Of a stretch of 64,000 bases of DNA, positions 23,721 through 32,289 are shown piece by piece. Position numbers and translations under genes: made by a program. Positions within the stretch are counted from its first letter, which is position 1. Each line of letters starts with the position of its first letter. The DNA is from Paracoccus denitrificans (GTDB lineage: Bacteria > Pseudomonadota > Alphaproteobacteria > Rhodobacterales > Rhodobacteraceae), in contig VAFL01000005.1 of NCBI GenBank assembly GCA_005768755.1, positions 186,001-250,000 of the forward strand. The letters are read 5' to 3'. The notes below the pieces were generated by a model. The model saw only the letters and a list, made by a program, of their open reading frames with translations. It had not been told where the DNA came from and did no database searches.

Positions 23721-25010
23721 TCACGCAGACCCCATCAGAAGGTCAGGCAGGTATGTCACGATTGACGGGATCACGGTGATCAGCAGCAGCGCCAGCCACA
23801 GCGCCGCCACGAAAGGCCAGGCTTCGCGGATGAAACTGCCCATGCCCACGCGCAGGACCGAGCAGGTGGTGAACATCAGCGTGCCAACTGGCGGGGTCAC
23901 GCCGCCGATTGTCAGGTTCACGATCATGACGATCCCGAAATGCAACGGATCAATGCCGAGTTCGGTGACCGCTGGCACCAGAATGGGCGTCAGAAGGATC
24001 AGGGCCGCTGTGCCTTCGATCACCATGCCGATCAATAGCAGCAGAATATTGATGAGCAGCAGCATCATCAGGGGGTTGTTAGTGACATTCAGCAACAGCT
24101 CTGCGCCCTTTGCGGGGATCTGTTCCCATGTCATGTAAAAGCCGAAGGCACCGGCGGCGCAGATCACCAGCATGACGACGGCAGTTGCAAGGACGGTCTC
24201 GATGATGATCGCAGGGAATGCGTCAAGCCTCAGTTCGCGGTACCAGAAGAAGCCGATCAGGGTTGCGTAAACAACGGTCATCGCCCCTGCCTCTGTCGGG
24301 GTGAAGAAACCCTGCCGGATACCGATCAGAATGAAGGCGATGATGGATAACGCACCAAGCGCGTCCACAAAGGATTTGCCAAGCTCGCGCGGTGCTGCAC
24401 GCCGCTGGCGCGTCGGGCGGTAGCGACGCCGGACGGCCAGAATACGGACAACGGCCATCAGCAGAAGGGTGATCAGGATGCCGGGCACAATGCCGGCAAT
24501 GAACAGCCTTCCAACCGATACATCGGCAAGAAACCCGTAAAGGATCAGTCCGATGCCCGGCGGAATGATCGGCGTGATCACCGATGAGCAGGCGCAGACG
24601 GCGGCGGAAAAGCCGGGCGAATAACCGCGCCGCGTCATTTCGGTCCCCAGCATCTTCGCCTGCATCGCGGCATCTGCATTGGCCGAGGCAGACAGCCCGC
24701 CCATCAGGGCCGAAAGGACGACATTCGCCTGCGCCAGACCGCCCGCCGTATGTCCGACAAGCGCATCGGCGAAGCCCAGCAAGCGGCGGGTGATCCCGGC
24801 ATGGTTCATGATCGTACCGGCGAAGATGAAGAACGGCACGGCCAGCAGCGGGAAGGATTCGGTCGAGGCGGCGATCTTCTGGGTGAAGGTGTCGATGGGC
24901 AACCCGCCCGCCATCAGAAAGAAGCTGAGTGCCGCGATGGCTATGGCAAGCGCGATGGGCGCGTTCAGCACGAACAGAACCAGCATCACGACAATCGGCG
25001 TCAGGCCCAT
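23721..25010 (-). CDS. TRAP transporter large permease (DctM family)
   Basis: The 429-residue protein is a hydrophobic DctM subunit with about 12 to 13 membrane segments: the N-terminal IVVMLVLFVLNAPIALAIAI, the VPFFIFAGTIMNHAGI segment, the SANADAAMQAKMLGTEM loop and the IIPPGIGLILYG motif are typical. It forms the sodium-driven translocation channel that receives substrate from the DctP protein. Its ATG follows GGAGGCAGCGA and overlaps the small permease gene by ten bases. It is the last gene of dctP-dctQ-dctM on the minus strand. The substrate is probably an organic or sugar acid. Confidence 0.92.
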   Translation of the reverse strand: MGLTPIVVMLVLFVLNAPIALAIAIAALSFFLMAGGLPIDTFTQKIAASTESFPLLAVPFFIFAGTIMNHAGITRRLLGFADALVGHTAGGLAQANVVLSALMGGLSASANADAAMQAKMLGTEMTRRGYSPGFSAAVCACSSVITPIIPPGIGLILYGFLADVSVGRLFIAGIVPGILITLLLMAVVRILAVRRRYRPTRQRRAAPRELGKSFVDALGALSIIAFILIGIRQGFFTPTEAGAMTVVYATLIGFFWYRELRLDAFPAIIIETVLATAVVMLVICAAGAFGFYMTWEQIPAKGAELLLNVTNNPLMMLLLINILLLLIGMVIEGTAALILLTPILVPAVTELGIDPLHFGIVMIVNLTIGGVTPPVGTLMFTTCSVLRVGMGSFIREAWPFVAALWLALLLITVIPSIVTYLPDLLMGSA

Positions 25011-25540
25011 TCGCTGCCTCCCTCTTCGTCAGACCCGCCGGGAAGCCGGTGCGTCGGCCCGACGTCGCCACGAAAGCGCCGCCAGGAAATGCCGGCAAAA
25101 CGCAGGAACATGAAGGCAAATCCCGTCGGCACCGCCGCATAAAGCCAGGCGCGCGGCCAACGCAGGATCGGCATAGGATCGTCGATCGAGCCGATGGTGA
25201 AGGAAATCCCCAGCCAGGTGGCATAGGCGAGGAAGGTCAGCAGGAAAAGATCGACCACCAGCCCGAGATAGCGGCGTGGGCCGTACGGGATCAGGTTCCA
25301 GGCCAGGTCGATGCTCATATGCATGCCGTATTTGAATGCCGCCGCCCCGCCGACAAAGACCAACCAGGCAAAGCTGAGCGATGAGATATCCCCGGTCCAT
25401 GTCGCCGGCGTGCGGGTCACGTAACGGGTGGCCACACCGATCACGACCGCTGCGACCAGCACCAGCAGGGCGGTTCCGGCGATGATTTCCTCGGAATAGG
25501 TGAAGATCCGGTTGACCGGGTTTTGTCTGGGCTGGGGCAT
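25001..25540 (-). CDS. TRAP transporter small permease (DctQ family)
   Basis: The 179-residue protein has four predicted membrane segments: one near residues 18-40 (GTALLVLVAAVVIGVATRYV), one with the SFAWLVFVGGAAAFKYGMHM motif typical of DctQ, and two more toward the C-terminus. DctQ anchors and stabilises the large permease. ATG 25540 follows GGAGACG; the frame extends upstream to 25654 but overlaps the DctP stop and has no domain. The gene lies between dctP and dctM. Confidence 0.9.
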   Translation of the reverse strand: MPQPRQNPVNRIFTYSEEIIAGTALLVLVAAVVIGVATRYVTRTPATWTGDISSLSFAWLVFVGGAAAFKYGMHMSIDLAWNLIPYGPRRYLGLVVDLFLLTFLAYATWLGISFTIGSIDDPMPILRWPRAWLYAAVPTGFAFMFLRFAGISWRRFRGDVGPTHRLPGGSDEEGGSEWA

Positions 25541-25605
25541 GATCGTCTCCGATGGGGGCGATGGCGGTGATTGCGGCCGGCCCGGATCAGGGCCGGCGCC
25601 GCTGA

Positions 25606-26574
25606 TCACTCGGCCAGAAGCCCCTGAATGGTGTCGTAAAGGCCCGGCGTCCAATCCGGGAAATCCTGATAGACGCTGGTGGTGGCTTCGCGGAAGGCGG
25701 CGGTGTCGACATCGTCCACGATGGTGATGCCCGCATCCGCGAATTGCTGCAGATAGGCCTGTTCCTGTTCAAGCGTCAGCTGCGTGCTCAGCGCGCCGGC
25801 CTCGGCCCCGACCTCCAGCATGGTGGACTGGATATCCTCGGGCAGGCTGTCGAAATAATCGGCATTGATCATCCAGTAGGTAAAGGCGGTGAAATGCCGC
25901 GTCATCGAGATGTGATCCCGCGTTTCATGCAGCTTCGATCCCCAAAGCGAACCCAGTGGCGCCTCGGCGGCTTCGACCACATTCTGCTGCAACGCGCTGT
26001 AGACCTCGGCCCATTCGACGGTGGTGGGGCGCGCGCCCATGGCCTCGAACGTCTTGATGAAAACGGTATTCGGCGGCACGCGGACGGTCATTCCCGCCAT
26101 GTCGGCGGGGCTGCGGACCGGCTTCGCTGCCAGCATGTTGCGCGATCCGAACAGCGCGTCGTCGACCAGAAAGACCATGCCTTCCGCGCGGAAACGATCC
26201 TTGATCCCAGCAAACCAGTCGGATTCGGCCAGCTTTTGATACTGCGCGGGGTCGTCCAGCAGGTAAGGCCCTTCCAGAACGCCGATATCGGGCACGAAAT
26301 CGGACAGATACCCCGAGGAGGTGACGGTGATCAGGTTCGCCCCCTGACGCATCATCTGGTTCACGTCCTTTTCAGAACCCAACTGCTGCGCGGGAAAGAC
26401 GGTGATGGCGACACGACCATCGGTGCGCGCGGCAACTTCGGTCGCAAAAAACTCTGCCGCCTTGTTGGTCGGTTCACTGGGCGAGAGTGAATGCGCAAGC
26501 CTGATCTCGAATTCCTGTGCCGATGCCGGCAGCGCGAACGCGCAAAGCAGCGCCGCAATCTGGTGCAGTTTCAT
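25606..26574 (-). CDS. TRAP transporter substrate-binding protein (DctP family)
   Basis: The 322-residue protein has a signal peptide (MKLHQIAALLCAFALPASAQ, cleavage after ASA) and the DctP fold: the FEIRLAHSLSPSEPTNKAAE strand, FPAQQLGSEKDV, and MAGMTVRVPPN with the conserved Arg that pairs with the substrate carboxylate. It would capture a carboxylated substrate in the periplasm for the DctQM channel. ATG 26574 has a GAGGAGG site. The promoter region upstream contains a TTGCATATGAAT box shared with the divergent CaiB operon. Substrate may be a sugar acid given the neighbours. Confidence 0.92.
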   Translation of the reverse strand: MKLHQIAALLCAFALPASAQEFEIRLAHSLSPSEPTNKAAEFFATEVAARTDGRVAITVFPAQQLGSEKDVNQMMRQGANLITVTSSGYLSDFVPDIGVLEGPYLLDDPAQYQKLAESDWFAGIKDRFRAEGMVFLVDDALFGSRNMLAAKPVRSPADMAGMTVRVPPNTVFIKTFEAMGARPTTVEWAEVYSALQQNVVEAAEAPLGSLWGSKLHETRDHISMTRHFTAFTYWMINADYFDSLPEDIQSTMLEVGAEAGALSTQLTLEQEQAYLQQFADAGITIVDDVDTAAFREATTSVYQDFPDWTPGLYDTIQGLLAE

Positions 26575-26637
26575 GAGTTCCTCCTCCGTTTGCGACCGAC
26601 TGGACCACTTCGACGTCTCTATGTCGCTGTTGATCGA

Positions 26638-26649
26638 TTGCATATGAAT
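26638..26649 (+). promoter_or_regulatory. Candidate IclR-regulon box, copy 1 (TTGCATATGAAT)
   Basis: TTGCATATGAAT lies 64 bases upstream of the dctP start. Its exact reverse complement recurs at 26749-26760 and near-copies occur before the sugar ABC operon (30853-30864) and the IclR gene (30790-30801). The repetition at both divergent promoters suggests one regulator, most simply the IclR protein encoded at 29995-30768. Confidence 0.55.
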
Positions 26650-26748
26650 GAATCATTTGTCAATGGAATGCTGCTCGCCCATGCTGGCGTGTCTCCCTGA
26701 TGCTGGACCGTTGGCGGTGCTGCGGGGCTGGGCAAGAATGTAAAATAA

Positions 26749-26760
26749 ATTCATATGCAA
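26749..26760 (-). promoter_or_regulatory. Candidate IclR-regulon box, copy 2 (inverted)
   Basis: ATTCATATGCAA is the exact reverse complement of the box at 26638-26649. It lies about 60 bases before the GTG start of the CaiB gene, so each divergent operon has one box oriented toward it. Confidence 0.55.
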
Positions 26761-26822
26761 ACTTGCCATGCAAAAATGAAAATAATACGCTGATCGAAAG
26801 ACATAGAGGCGGAGGTGCTCTG

Positions 26823-28004
26823 GTGAGCGATTTTGAAACGCAGCCCCAGATGGACGGCGCGCAGGACCTGCCGCTTGCCGGTCTGGTCGTTGTCGATCTC
26901 AGCCAGTTTCTGTCCGGGCCCTATTGTTCGTTGCGGCTGTCGGATCTTGGCGCGCGGGTGATCAAGGTCGAACGGCCGGGGCAGGGGGATCTGTCTCGGC
27001 GGCTTTACCTTTCGGATACCGAGATCGGCGGCGACAGCACGATCTTTCACGCCATCAATCGCGGCAAGGAAAGCATCGCGCTGGATCTGAAAGATCCCGG
27101 CGATCGTGCTGCACTGAAGAAGCTGCTGGCACAGGCCGATATGGTGATCCAGAATTTCCGTCCCGGCGTGGCCGCGCGGATGGGTCTTGACTGGCCGGAG
27201 GTGCAGGCGATCAACCCGCGCATCGTCTACGGTTCTATCAGTGGGTATGGGACAGACGGACCCTGGGTCGGCCTGCCGGGGCAGGATCTGCTGGCGCAGG
27301 CCCGGTCGGGGCTGATGTGGCTGACCGGCGATGCCGATCAGGGGCCGGTGCCGATGGGGCTGGCCGTGGCCGACATGATGGCCGGCGTGGCGCTGAGCCA
27401 GGGCATGCTGGCGGCGCTTGTCGGGCGCAGCGTCTCGGGGCGCGGGCGATTGGTCGAAACCAGCCTGCTGGAGGCCCTTGTCGATCTGCAATTCGAAGTG
27501 CTGACCACATATCTGAACGATGGCCGGCGCTTGCCCGGCCGGGCGGCAAAGAACAGCGCCCACGCCTATCTGTCGGCGCCTTATGGCGTCTATGCCTGCA
27601 AGGACGGCTATCTGGCGCTGGCGATGACGCCGCTGCCGGGGCTGTTCGCGCTTCTGGACATGCCAGATCTGACCGAGGGTCGGACGGATGCCGGTTTCCG
27701 TCGCCGCGACGAGATCAAGGCGGCGCTTGCCGAAAGGCTTGCCGCCGAAAGCGTCGCGCATTGGCTGTCGATCCTGCAGCCTGCCGATATCTGGTGCGCC
27801 GAAGTGATGAACTGGCCCCAACTTCTTGAAAGCGAAGGCTTCAAACGGCTGGAGATGCTGCAGGTTGTGACCCGCGCGGATGGCGTGCGGATAGAAACCA
27901 CGCGCGCCCCCCTGACGCTGGACGGTCGCCGCCCGGAAAACAGCCGCGCCGCGCCGCGCGTTGGCGATCACACGGAACAGTTGCGCAAGGAGTTCGGACT
28001 ATGA
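26823..28004 (+). CDS. CaiB/BaiF-family CoA transferase (type III)
   Basis: The 393-residue protein shows the type III CoA-transferase pattern: LAGLVVVDLSQFLSGPYCSL near the start, LGARVIKVERP, then FHAINRGKESIALDLKDP, the RPGVAARMGLDW segment, and an aspartate in GLAVADMMAG as the likely covalent catalytic residue. These enzymes move CoA between carboxylic acids. The GTG at 26823 follows GGCGGAGG; an upstream open frame to 26700 covers the promoter. It overlaps the solute-binding-like gene by four bases and is divergent from the TRAP operon, suggesting that the imported acid is activated as a CoA ester. The acid is not known. Confidence 0.88.
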   Translation: MSDFETQPQMDGAQDLPLAGLVVVDLSQFLSGPYCSLRLSDLGARVIKVERPGQGDLSRRLYLSDTEIGGDSTIFHAINRGKESIALDLKDPGDRAALKKLLAQADMVIQNFRPGVAARMGLDWPEVQAINPRIVYGSISGYGTDGPWVGLPGQDLLAQARSGLMWLTGDADQGPVPMGLAVADMMAGVALSQGMLAALVGRSVSGRGRLVETSLLEALVDLQFEVLTTYLNDGRRLPGRAAKNSAHAYLSAPYGVYACKDGYLALAMTPLPGLFALLDMPDLTEGRTDAGFRRRDEIKAALAERLAAESVAHWLSILQPADIWCAEVMNWPQLLESEGFKRLEMLQVVTRADGVRIETTRAPLTLDGRRPENSRAAPRVGDHTEQLRKEFGL

Positions 28005-29113
28005 CGGTACTGAAAGGAATGACGTGGAACCATCCGCGCGGCTATGACCCTATGGTCGCCGTCTCGGCCGAGTGGCAGCGCGCCAAGGGGGTCGCGGTGC
28101 ATTGGGACAAGCGGTCACTGCAGGATTTCGAAAGCTATCCGGTGGAAAAGCTGGCCCGTGAATACGATCTGATCGTCATCGACCATCCCCATGTCGGCCA
28201 GATCACCGCCGAGGGCTGCCTGCATCCCTTGCCCGATGCGCCAGAGATCGCGCGCGCCAGCGTCGGGCTGTCTTATCCCAGCTATACCTGGCAGGGGAAG
28301 CAATGGGCCTATCCGATCGACGCCGCGACCCAGGTGCAGGCGATCCGGCCCGACCTGACCGAGCCGCCCGCCACCTGGGAAAAGGTGCTGGAGCTGGCCA
28401 GATCGGGCCGCGTTGCGATCCCGCTGCGTGCGCCCCACAGCCTGATGTCCTTCCTGACGCTGGTTGCGAATGCGGGCCATCCGGTTCGCACCGACGGGCC
28501 GGGGCAATTCGTCGACCGCGCCGCCGGGATCGCGGCGCTGGAACGGCTTTCCGCGCTTGCTGCACTGGTCGATCCGGACTGCTACGGCTGGGACCCCATT
28601 GACGTGCTGGAGCGGATGGCAAGTGGCGACGACATCGCCTGCGCCCCGCTGACCTATGGCTATGTCAGCTATTCCCATCGGGATGCGCGGGGCAAGAAAC
28701 TGTCTTTTCATGATATTCCTGAAACCAGCCCCGGCGCTGGCGTCGCAGGCTCGGCCCTGGGCGGGACCGGGATCGCGGTTTCAGCCTTTTCGGCCGCACC
28801 CGAGGCCGCGATTGCCTTCGCCCGCCATATCGCCGGGCCAGAGGTGCAGCGCGGCATTTACGCCGGTTCGGGCGGGCAGGTCGGCCATGGCGAGGCGTGG
28901 GCAGACGCCGCCGTCGATGCCGAGGCAGGCGGTTTCTATTCCGGCACCGCGCGGACACTCGATGGTGCCGCTTTGCGCCCGCGCCATGACGGCTATATGC
29001 CGTTTCAGGATGCCGCTTCGGCGCGGATCGTGGCGGCACTGAAGGATGGCGATTTCGCGGGCGCCGTCGATGACATGGACCGCCTTTTCGTTGATACGTT
29101 CAAGCGGGAATAG
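28001..29113 (+). CDS. Leaderless extracellular-solute-binding-protein-like protein
   Basis: The 370-residue product has the look of a bacterial ABC solute-binding protein: YDLIVIDHPHVGQI, the YTWQGKQWAYPIDAATQV hinge strand, PPATWEKVLELA and a C-terminal domain with GGTGIAVSAFSAAPEAAIAF. It lacks any signal peptide, starting MTVLKGMTWNHPRGYD, and its start overlaps the CaiB stop by four bases, so it is probably a cytoplasmic protein translated with the CoA transferase. It may be a cytosolic carrier or a repurposed enzyme accessory for the CaiB reaction. The fold call is firm; the function is unknown. Confidence 0.75.
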   Translation: MTVLKGMTWNHPRGYDPMVAVSAEWQRAKGVAVHWDKRSLQDFESYPVEKLAREYDLIVIDHPHVGQITAEGCLHPLPDAPEIARASVGLSYPSYTWQGKQWAYPIDAATQVQAIRPDLTEPPATWEKVLELARSGRVAIPLRAPHSLMSFLTLVANAGHPVRTDGPGQFVDRAAGIAALERLSALAALVDPDCYGWDPIDVLERMASGDDIACAPLTYGYVSYSHRDARGKKLSFHDIPETSPGAGVAGSALGGTGIAVSAFSAAPEAAIAFARHIAGPEVQRGIYAGSGGQVGHGEAWADAAVDAEAGGFYSGTARTLDGAALRPRHDGYMPFQDAASARIVAALKDGDFAGAVDDMDRLFVDTFKRE

Positions 29114-29118
29114 GGATT

Positions 29119-29964
29119 TCAGGCGGTAAGATTCCAGATCCGTTCGGCATTGCCGGAAAACACGGCCGTGCGTTCGGTGTCGGAATGGCCGCCAAGCAGC
29201 ACGCGGCTGGCATCGACCCATTTTGTCAATCCGCCGCCAAGCGTGCAGACGAACCAGTCGCTTCCCCAGACCATGCGCCCGATGCCGAAGCAATCGGTGA
29301 CATGTTCGACCCATGGCGACAGGTCTTCTGCGGTCCAGCCCTTCCGCGCGTAGGCCGGCAGGCCGGACAGCTTGACCGCGACATTCTCGCGCTGCGCGAG
29401 CGCGGCAATGTCGCGGGCCCAGCTTTTGAACTGTCCGCCGGCAATGTCTGGCACGCCGCAATGATCCAGCACGAATTGCGTTTCCGGCGCGGCATCGACC
29501 AGTTCCGCCGCCAGCGGCAATTGGCGCGCCAGCACGCAAAGATCGAAGGGCAGCCCGGCCGGACCGAGACGGCGGATATTCTGCCTAAACAGATCCGATT
29601 GCGAAACTTCGTCTGGCACCACGTGCAGCACCCGGCGAAACCCCTTGACGCGTTCATTGCCCTGCGCCCGTTCGACCTCGGCGGCGAAGCCATCCTGTTC
29701 GGGCCGGCAGGCGCTGATGATCCCGGTAATGGTCAGGTCGTCGCGCGCGGGCAGGGCGGCAATCATCGCGGTTTCGGCGGCGATGTCGGCAGCGGCGACA
29801 TCCACCTCCATATGCAGGGCGCGCGTGATGCCAAGTGACGCCGCTTCAGGGACGTAGTCGTCCAGGCTCCAGTTGCGCTCCAACGCACCGGCGCCTTCGA
29901 TCCAAGGATAGCTGATTAGGCTGCGGTCCACGAGATGCAGATGGGTGTCCAGGATTGCGGTCAT
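29119..29964 (-). CDS. Amidohydrolase-family sugar lactonase (L-fuconolactonase-like, COG3618)
   Basis: The 281-residue protein is a small TIM-barrel amidohydrolase with the metal motif DTHLHLV near the N-terminus, a GFRRVLHVV strand, the FVLDHCGVP motif near residue 170, and the WGSDWFV segment with a catalytic Asp. The COG3618 group includes L-fucono-1,5-lactonase and L-rhamnono-lactonase. Start ATG 29964 has an AGGA site. It lies just downstream of the IclR gene on the same strand and near the L-fucose pathway genes, so hydrolysis of L-fuconolactone or a related lactone is the likely role. Confidence 0.8.
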   Translation of the reverse strand: MTAILDTHLHLVDRSLISYPWIEGAGALERNWSLDDYVPEAASLGITRALHMEVDVAAADIAAETAMIAALPARDDLTITGIISACRPEQDGFAAEVERAQGNERVKGFRRVLHVVPDEVSQSDLFRQNIRRLGPAGLPFDLCVLARQLPLAAELVDAAPETQFVLDHCGVPDIAGGQFKSWARDIAALAQRENVAVKLSGLPAYARKGWTAEDLSPWVEHVTDCFGIGRMVWGSDWFVCTLGGGLTKWVDASRVLLGGHSDTERTAVFSGNAERIWNLTA

Positions 29965-29994
29965 GTCACGTTCCTTTCGCATGGGGCTTGCGGG

Positions 29995-30768
29995 TCAGGC
30001 AGCATCCTCGCGCATCCCGGCCATTTCAGACAGTTTCTGGCAGGTCGCCAGCAGCAGATGCGTGCAGTCCGACATGTCGGGCGCATCGGCGCTGTTGACC
30101 AGCGGAATATAGGGGATGGTCAGCGCGGCAATGGCATCGCCATCCCCGGCAAGGATGGGGGCCGACAGGTTGAACACCCCCGCTGTCTGCGCCGACGGCA
30201 TGCTTTCGAACCCCTGTTCACGGATCCGGTTGAAGCGTTCGGAAAGGCTTGCCGGAATGGATCTGCCGACGTCGACCCGGTTTTCGGTGATCATCATCTC
30301 GCGCCGCTCGGGCGTGTTGAAAGCCAGCAGGATATGGCCCGACCCGGTATCGAAAAGGCTGATATGCGAACCGACGCGCACGCTGATGCCCCAGTAATCC
30401 GGCGCTTCCTGCTGCGCGATCACGACGACCTGCCCGCGATCGAAGACCGCAAGATGCACCGCCTGCCGGGCTTTTTCGGCCAGTTCGCGCATCAAGGGCG
30501 TGGCATAGCTGACCAGCCGGCGGGTCGGTGCATGCAATTGCGCCAGTCCGAACATCTTCAGTGTCAGCGCAAAGCGGTCACCATCGATTCGCGTCACATA
30601 ACCGCGCTTTTGCAGGCGGTCGAGCATCCGGTAAAGCTCATTCGGCGTGCGCCCAAGGCTTTTGGCGATCTCTGCCTGGGTAAGCCCGCCGTCGATTTCG
30701 GCCAGCAATTCCAGCATGTCCAACCCCTTGTCGAGCGCGGGGGCGCGATAGCGATCATCGTCTGACAT
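29995..30768 (-). CDS. IclR-family transcriptional regulator
   Basis: The 257-residue protein has an N-terminal winged helix (residues about 10-70, with LTQAEIAKSLGRTPNELYRMLDRL) and a C-terminal GAF-like ligand domain with SHISLFDTGSGHILLAF and the ALTIPYIP strand. IclR regulators usually bind small carbon sources and control catabolic operons, often through short palindromic boxes. The ATG at 30768 lies behind GGAGAA; an ATG one codon upstream is possible, and the frame is open further upstream through the promoter. It is divergent from the sugar ABC operon and is the best candidate to bind the TTGCATAT-type boxes. Confidence 0.9.
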   Translation of the reverse strand: MSDDDRYRAPALDKGLDMLELLAEIDGGLTQAEIAKSLGRTPNELYRMLDRLQKRGYVTRIDGDRFALTLKMFGLAQLHAPTRRLVSYATPLMRELAEKARQAVHLAVFDRGQVVVIAQQEAPDYWGISVRVGSHISLFDTGSGHILLAFNTPERREMMITENRVDVGRSIPASLSERFNRIREQGFESMPSAQTAGVFNLSAPILAGDGDAIAALTIPYIPLVNSADAPDMSDCTHLLLATCQKLSEMAGMREDAA

Positions 30769-30789
30769 CATTTCTCCATGAATTTCGTA

Positions 30790-30801
30790 ATTCATATACG
30801 G
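30790..30801 (-). promoter_or_regulatory. Candidate IclR-regulon box, weaker copy 4 (inverted)
   Basis: ATTCATATACGG shares its first eight bases and one further position with the inverted box ATTCATATGCAA. It lies about 22 bases before the IclR start, where binding would give autoregulation. Confidence 0.35.
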
Positions 30802-30852
30802 CAATAATCGTGTCTTTACTAGAAGTTCCTTGACATGATTGGATAATTTGCT

Positions 30853-30864
30853 TTGCATATAAAT
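30853..30864 (+). promoter_or_regulatory. Candidate IclR-regulon box, copy 3 (TTGCATATAAAT)
   Basis: TTGCATATAAAT differs from the box at 26638-26649 at one position. It lies 59 bases upstream of the ABC sugar-binding protein start, in the divergent gap with the IclR gene. Confidence 0.5.
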
Positions 30865-30922
30865 AGAGCACTCACAGATGCAAATGTAACTTGCCGAAAC
30901 CGCGTGCTCAAGGGAGGAAACA

Positions 30923-32236
30923 ATGAAACTCTTGAAAACGACCATGTGGGCTTTTGGCACCGCTTCGCTTGTGGGCGCAGCGAGCGCGCAGGAACTGCCC
31001 GGCAAATTCGATGGGGTCACCGTTCAGGCCAAGCTGATCGGCGGCCAGCAATACGAGGCGCTGTATGCGCGCATCGCCGAATGGGAGGCGGCGACCGGCG
31101 CCAAGGTCGAGGTGGTGTCGAAGAAGAACCATTTCGAACTGGACCGCGAAATCAAATCCGACATCGCGACCGGACAGCTTGGCTGGTGTGTCGGTTCGAA
31201 CCATTCATCATTCGCGCCCCAATATCCCGGCATCTATGCCGATCTGCGCAGTTTGCTGCCGGAAGATGCCCTGGCGGATTTCGTCCCCGCAACGCTGGAG
31301 GCAGCGACGCTGGAAGACAAGCTGGTCATGCTGCCGCGCGCGCAGTTTGACGTCTCGGCGGTTTATTATCAGAAATCGCTTTACGAAGACGAAGCCAACA
31401 AGACCGCGTTCCAGGAAGAATACGGCTACGAACTGGCCCCGCCCGATACCTGGGACCAGCTGGCAGACCAGGCCAAGTTCTTTGCCAATCCGCCCGATTT
31501 CTACGGCACCCAATATGCCGGCAAGGAAGAGGCGATTGCCGGGCGTTTCTATGAAATGCTGATGTCGAATGGCGGCGAGTTCCTGGACGCCGAGGGCCGG
31601 CCTGCCTTCAATTCCGAAGCAGGCGCCACAACGCTGCAATGGTTCGTGGATCTGTATGATGCCGGCGCGGTTCCAAGCGGCGTGCCCAACTATCTGTGGG
31701 ACGATCTGGGGCAGGGCTTTGCATCCGGCACCGTCGCCATCGACCACGACTGGCCGGGCTGGATGGGCTTCTTCAACGACCCGGAATCCAGCAAGGTCGC
31801 CGGCAATGTCGGTGTGGTGCCGCCGCCCAAGGGTTCGTCGGGCGCGCGCAGCGGCTGGTCGGGATTCCACGGCTTTTCGGTGACCGAGGATTGCAGCACG
31901 CCAGAAGCCGCCGCATCGCTTGTCTGGTTCCTGACCAACGAGGACAGCCAGAAGCTGGAAAGCGCCGCAGGTCCGCTGCCGACGCGCAACGCGGTGTGGG
32001 ACTTTGTCATCGCCGAAGCGCAGGACGATCCTTACCGGGCCGAGGCGCTTGCCGCCTTCCAGACCGCATCCGAAGGCGCCTATCCGGTGCCGAGATCGCC
32101 CAGCTGGATCGAGATGACGAACGCGATCTATCCCGAATTGCAGGCTGCGATCCTTGGCGACAAATCCGTGCAGGACGCACTGGATGACGCCGTCGAAGAG
32201 GCAACGCTGGTCCTTGAGGACGCGGGCGAGTTGTAA
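30923..32236 (+). CDS. ABC sugar transporter periplasmic binding protein
   Basis: The 437-residue protein has a signal peptide ending GAASAQ and a family-1 extracellular solute-binding fold: FDGVTVQAKLIGGQQYEA, EWEAATGAKVEVV, the PRAQFDVSAVYYQKSLYED strand, and GGEFLDAEGRPAFNSE. It would bind a mono- or disaccharide and deliver it to the permeases that follow. An AAGGGAGG-type site precedes the ATG. It is the first gene of a binding protein-permease-permease-ATPase operon, preceded by a TTGCATAT box. L-fucose or a related deoxy sugar is the likely ligand from the enzymes downstream. Confidence 0.92.
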   Translation: MKLLKTTMWAFGTASLVGAASAQELPGKFDGVTVQAKLIGGQQYEALYARIAEWEAATGAKVEVVSKKNHFELDREIKSDIATGQLGWCVGSNHSSFAPQYPGIYADLRSLLPEDALADFVPATLEAATLEDKLVMLPRAQFDVSAVYYQKSLYEDEANKTAFQEEYGYELAPPDTWDQLADQAKFFANPPDFYGTQYAGKEEAIAGRFYEMLMSNGGEFLDAEGRPAFNSEAGATTLQWFVDLYDAGAVPSGVPNYLWDDLGQGFASGTVAIDHDWPGWMGFFNDPESSKVAGNVGVVPPPKGSSGARSGWSGFHGFSVTEDCSTPEAAASLVWFLTNEDSQKLESAAGPLPTRNAVWDFVIAEAQDDPYRAEALAAFQTASEGAYPVPRSPSWIEMTNAIYPELQAAILGDKSVQDALDDAVEEATLVLEDAGEL

Positions 32237-32241
32237 GGGCT

Positions 32242-32265
32242 TCGGGGGGCCTGACCGCCCCCCGA
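32242..32265 (+). other. Hairpin between binding protein and permease genes
   Basis: TCGGGGGGC (32242-32250) pairs perfectly with GCCCCCCGA (32257-32265) around a six-base loop. There is no U-run. Hairpins at this point in ABC operons commonly stabilise the binding-protein message or reduce read-through into the permease genes. Confidence 0.6.
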
Positions 32266-32289
32266 TCCTTCCCAATCTGGTTGAGGCGT

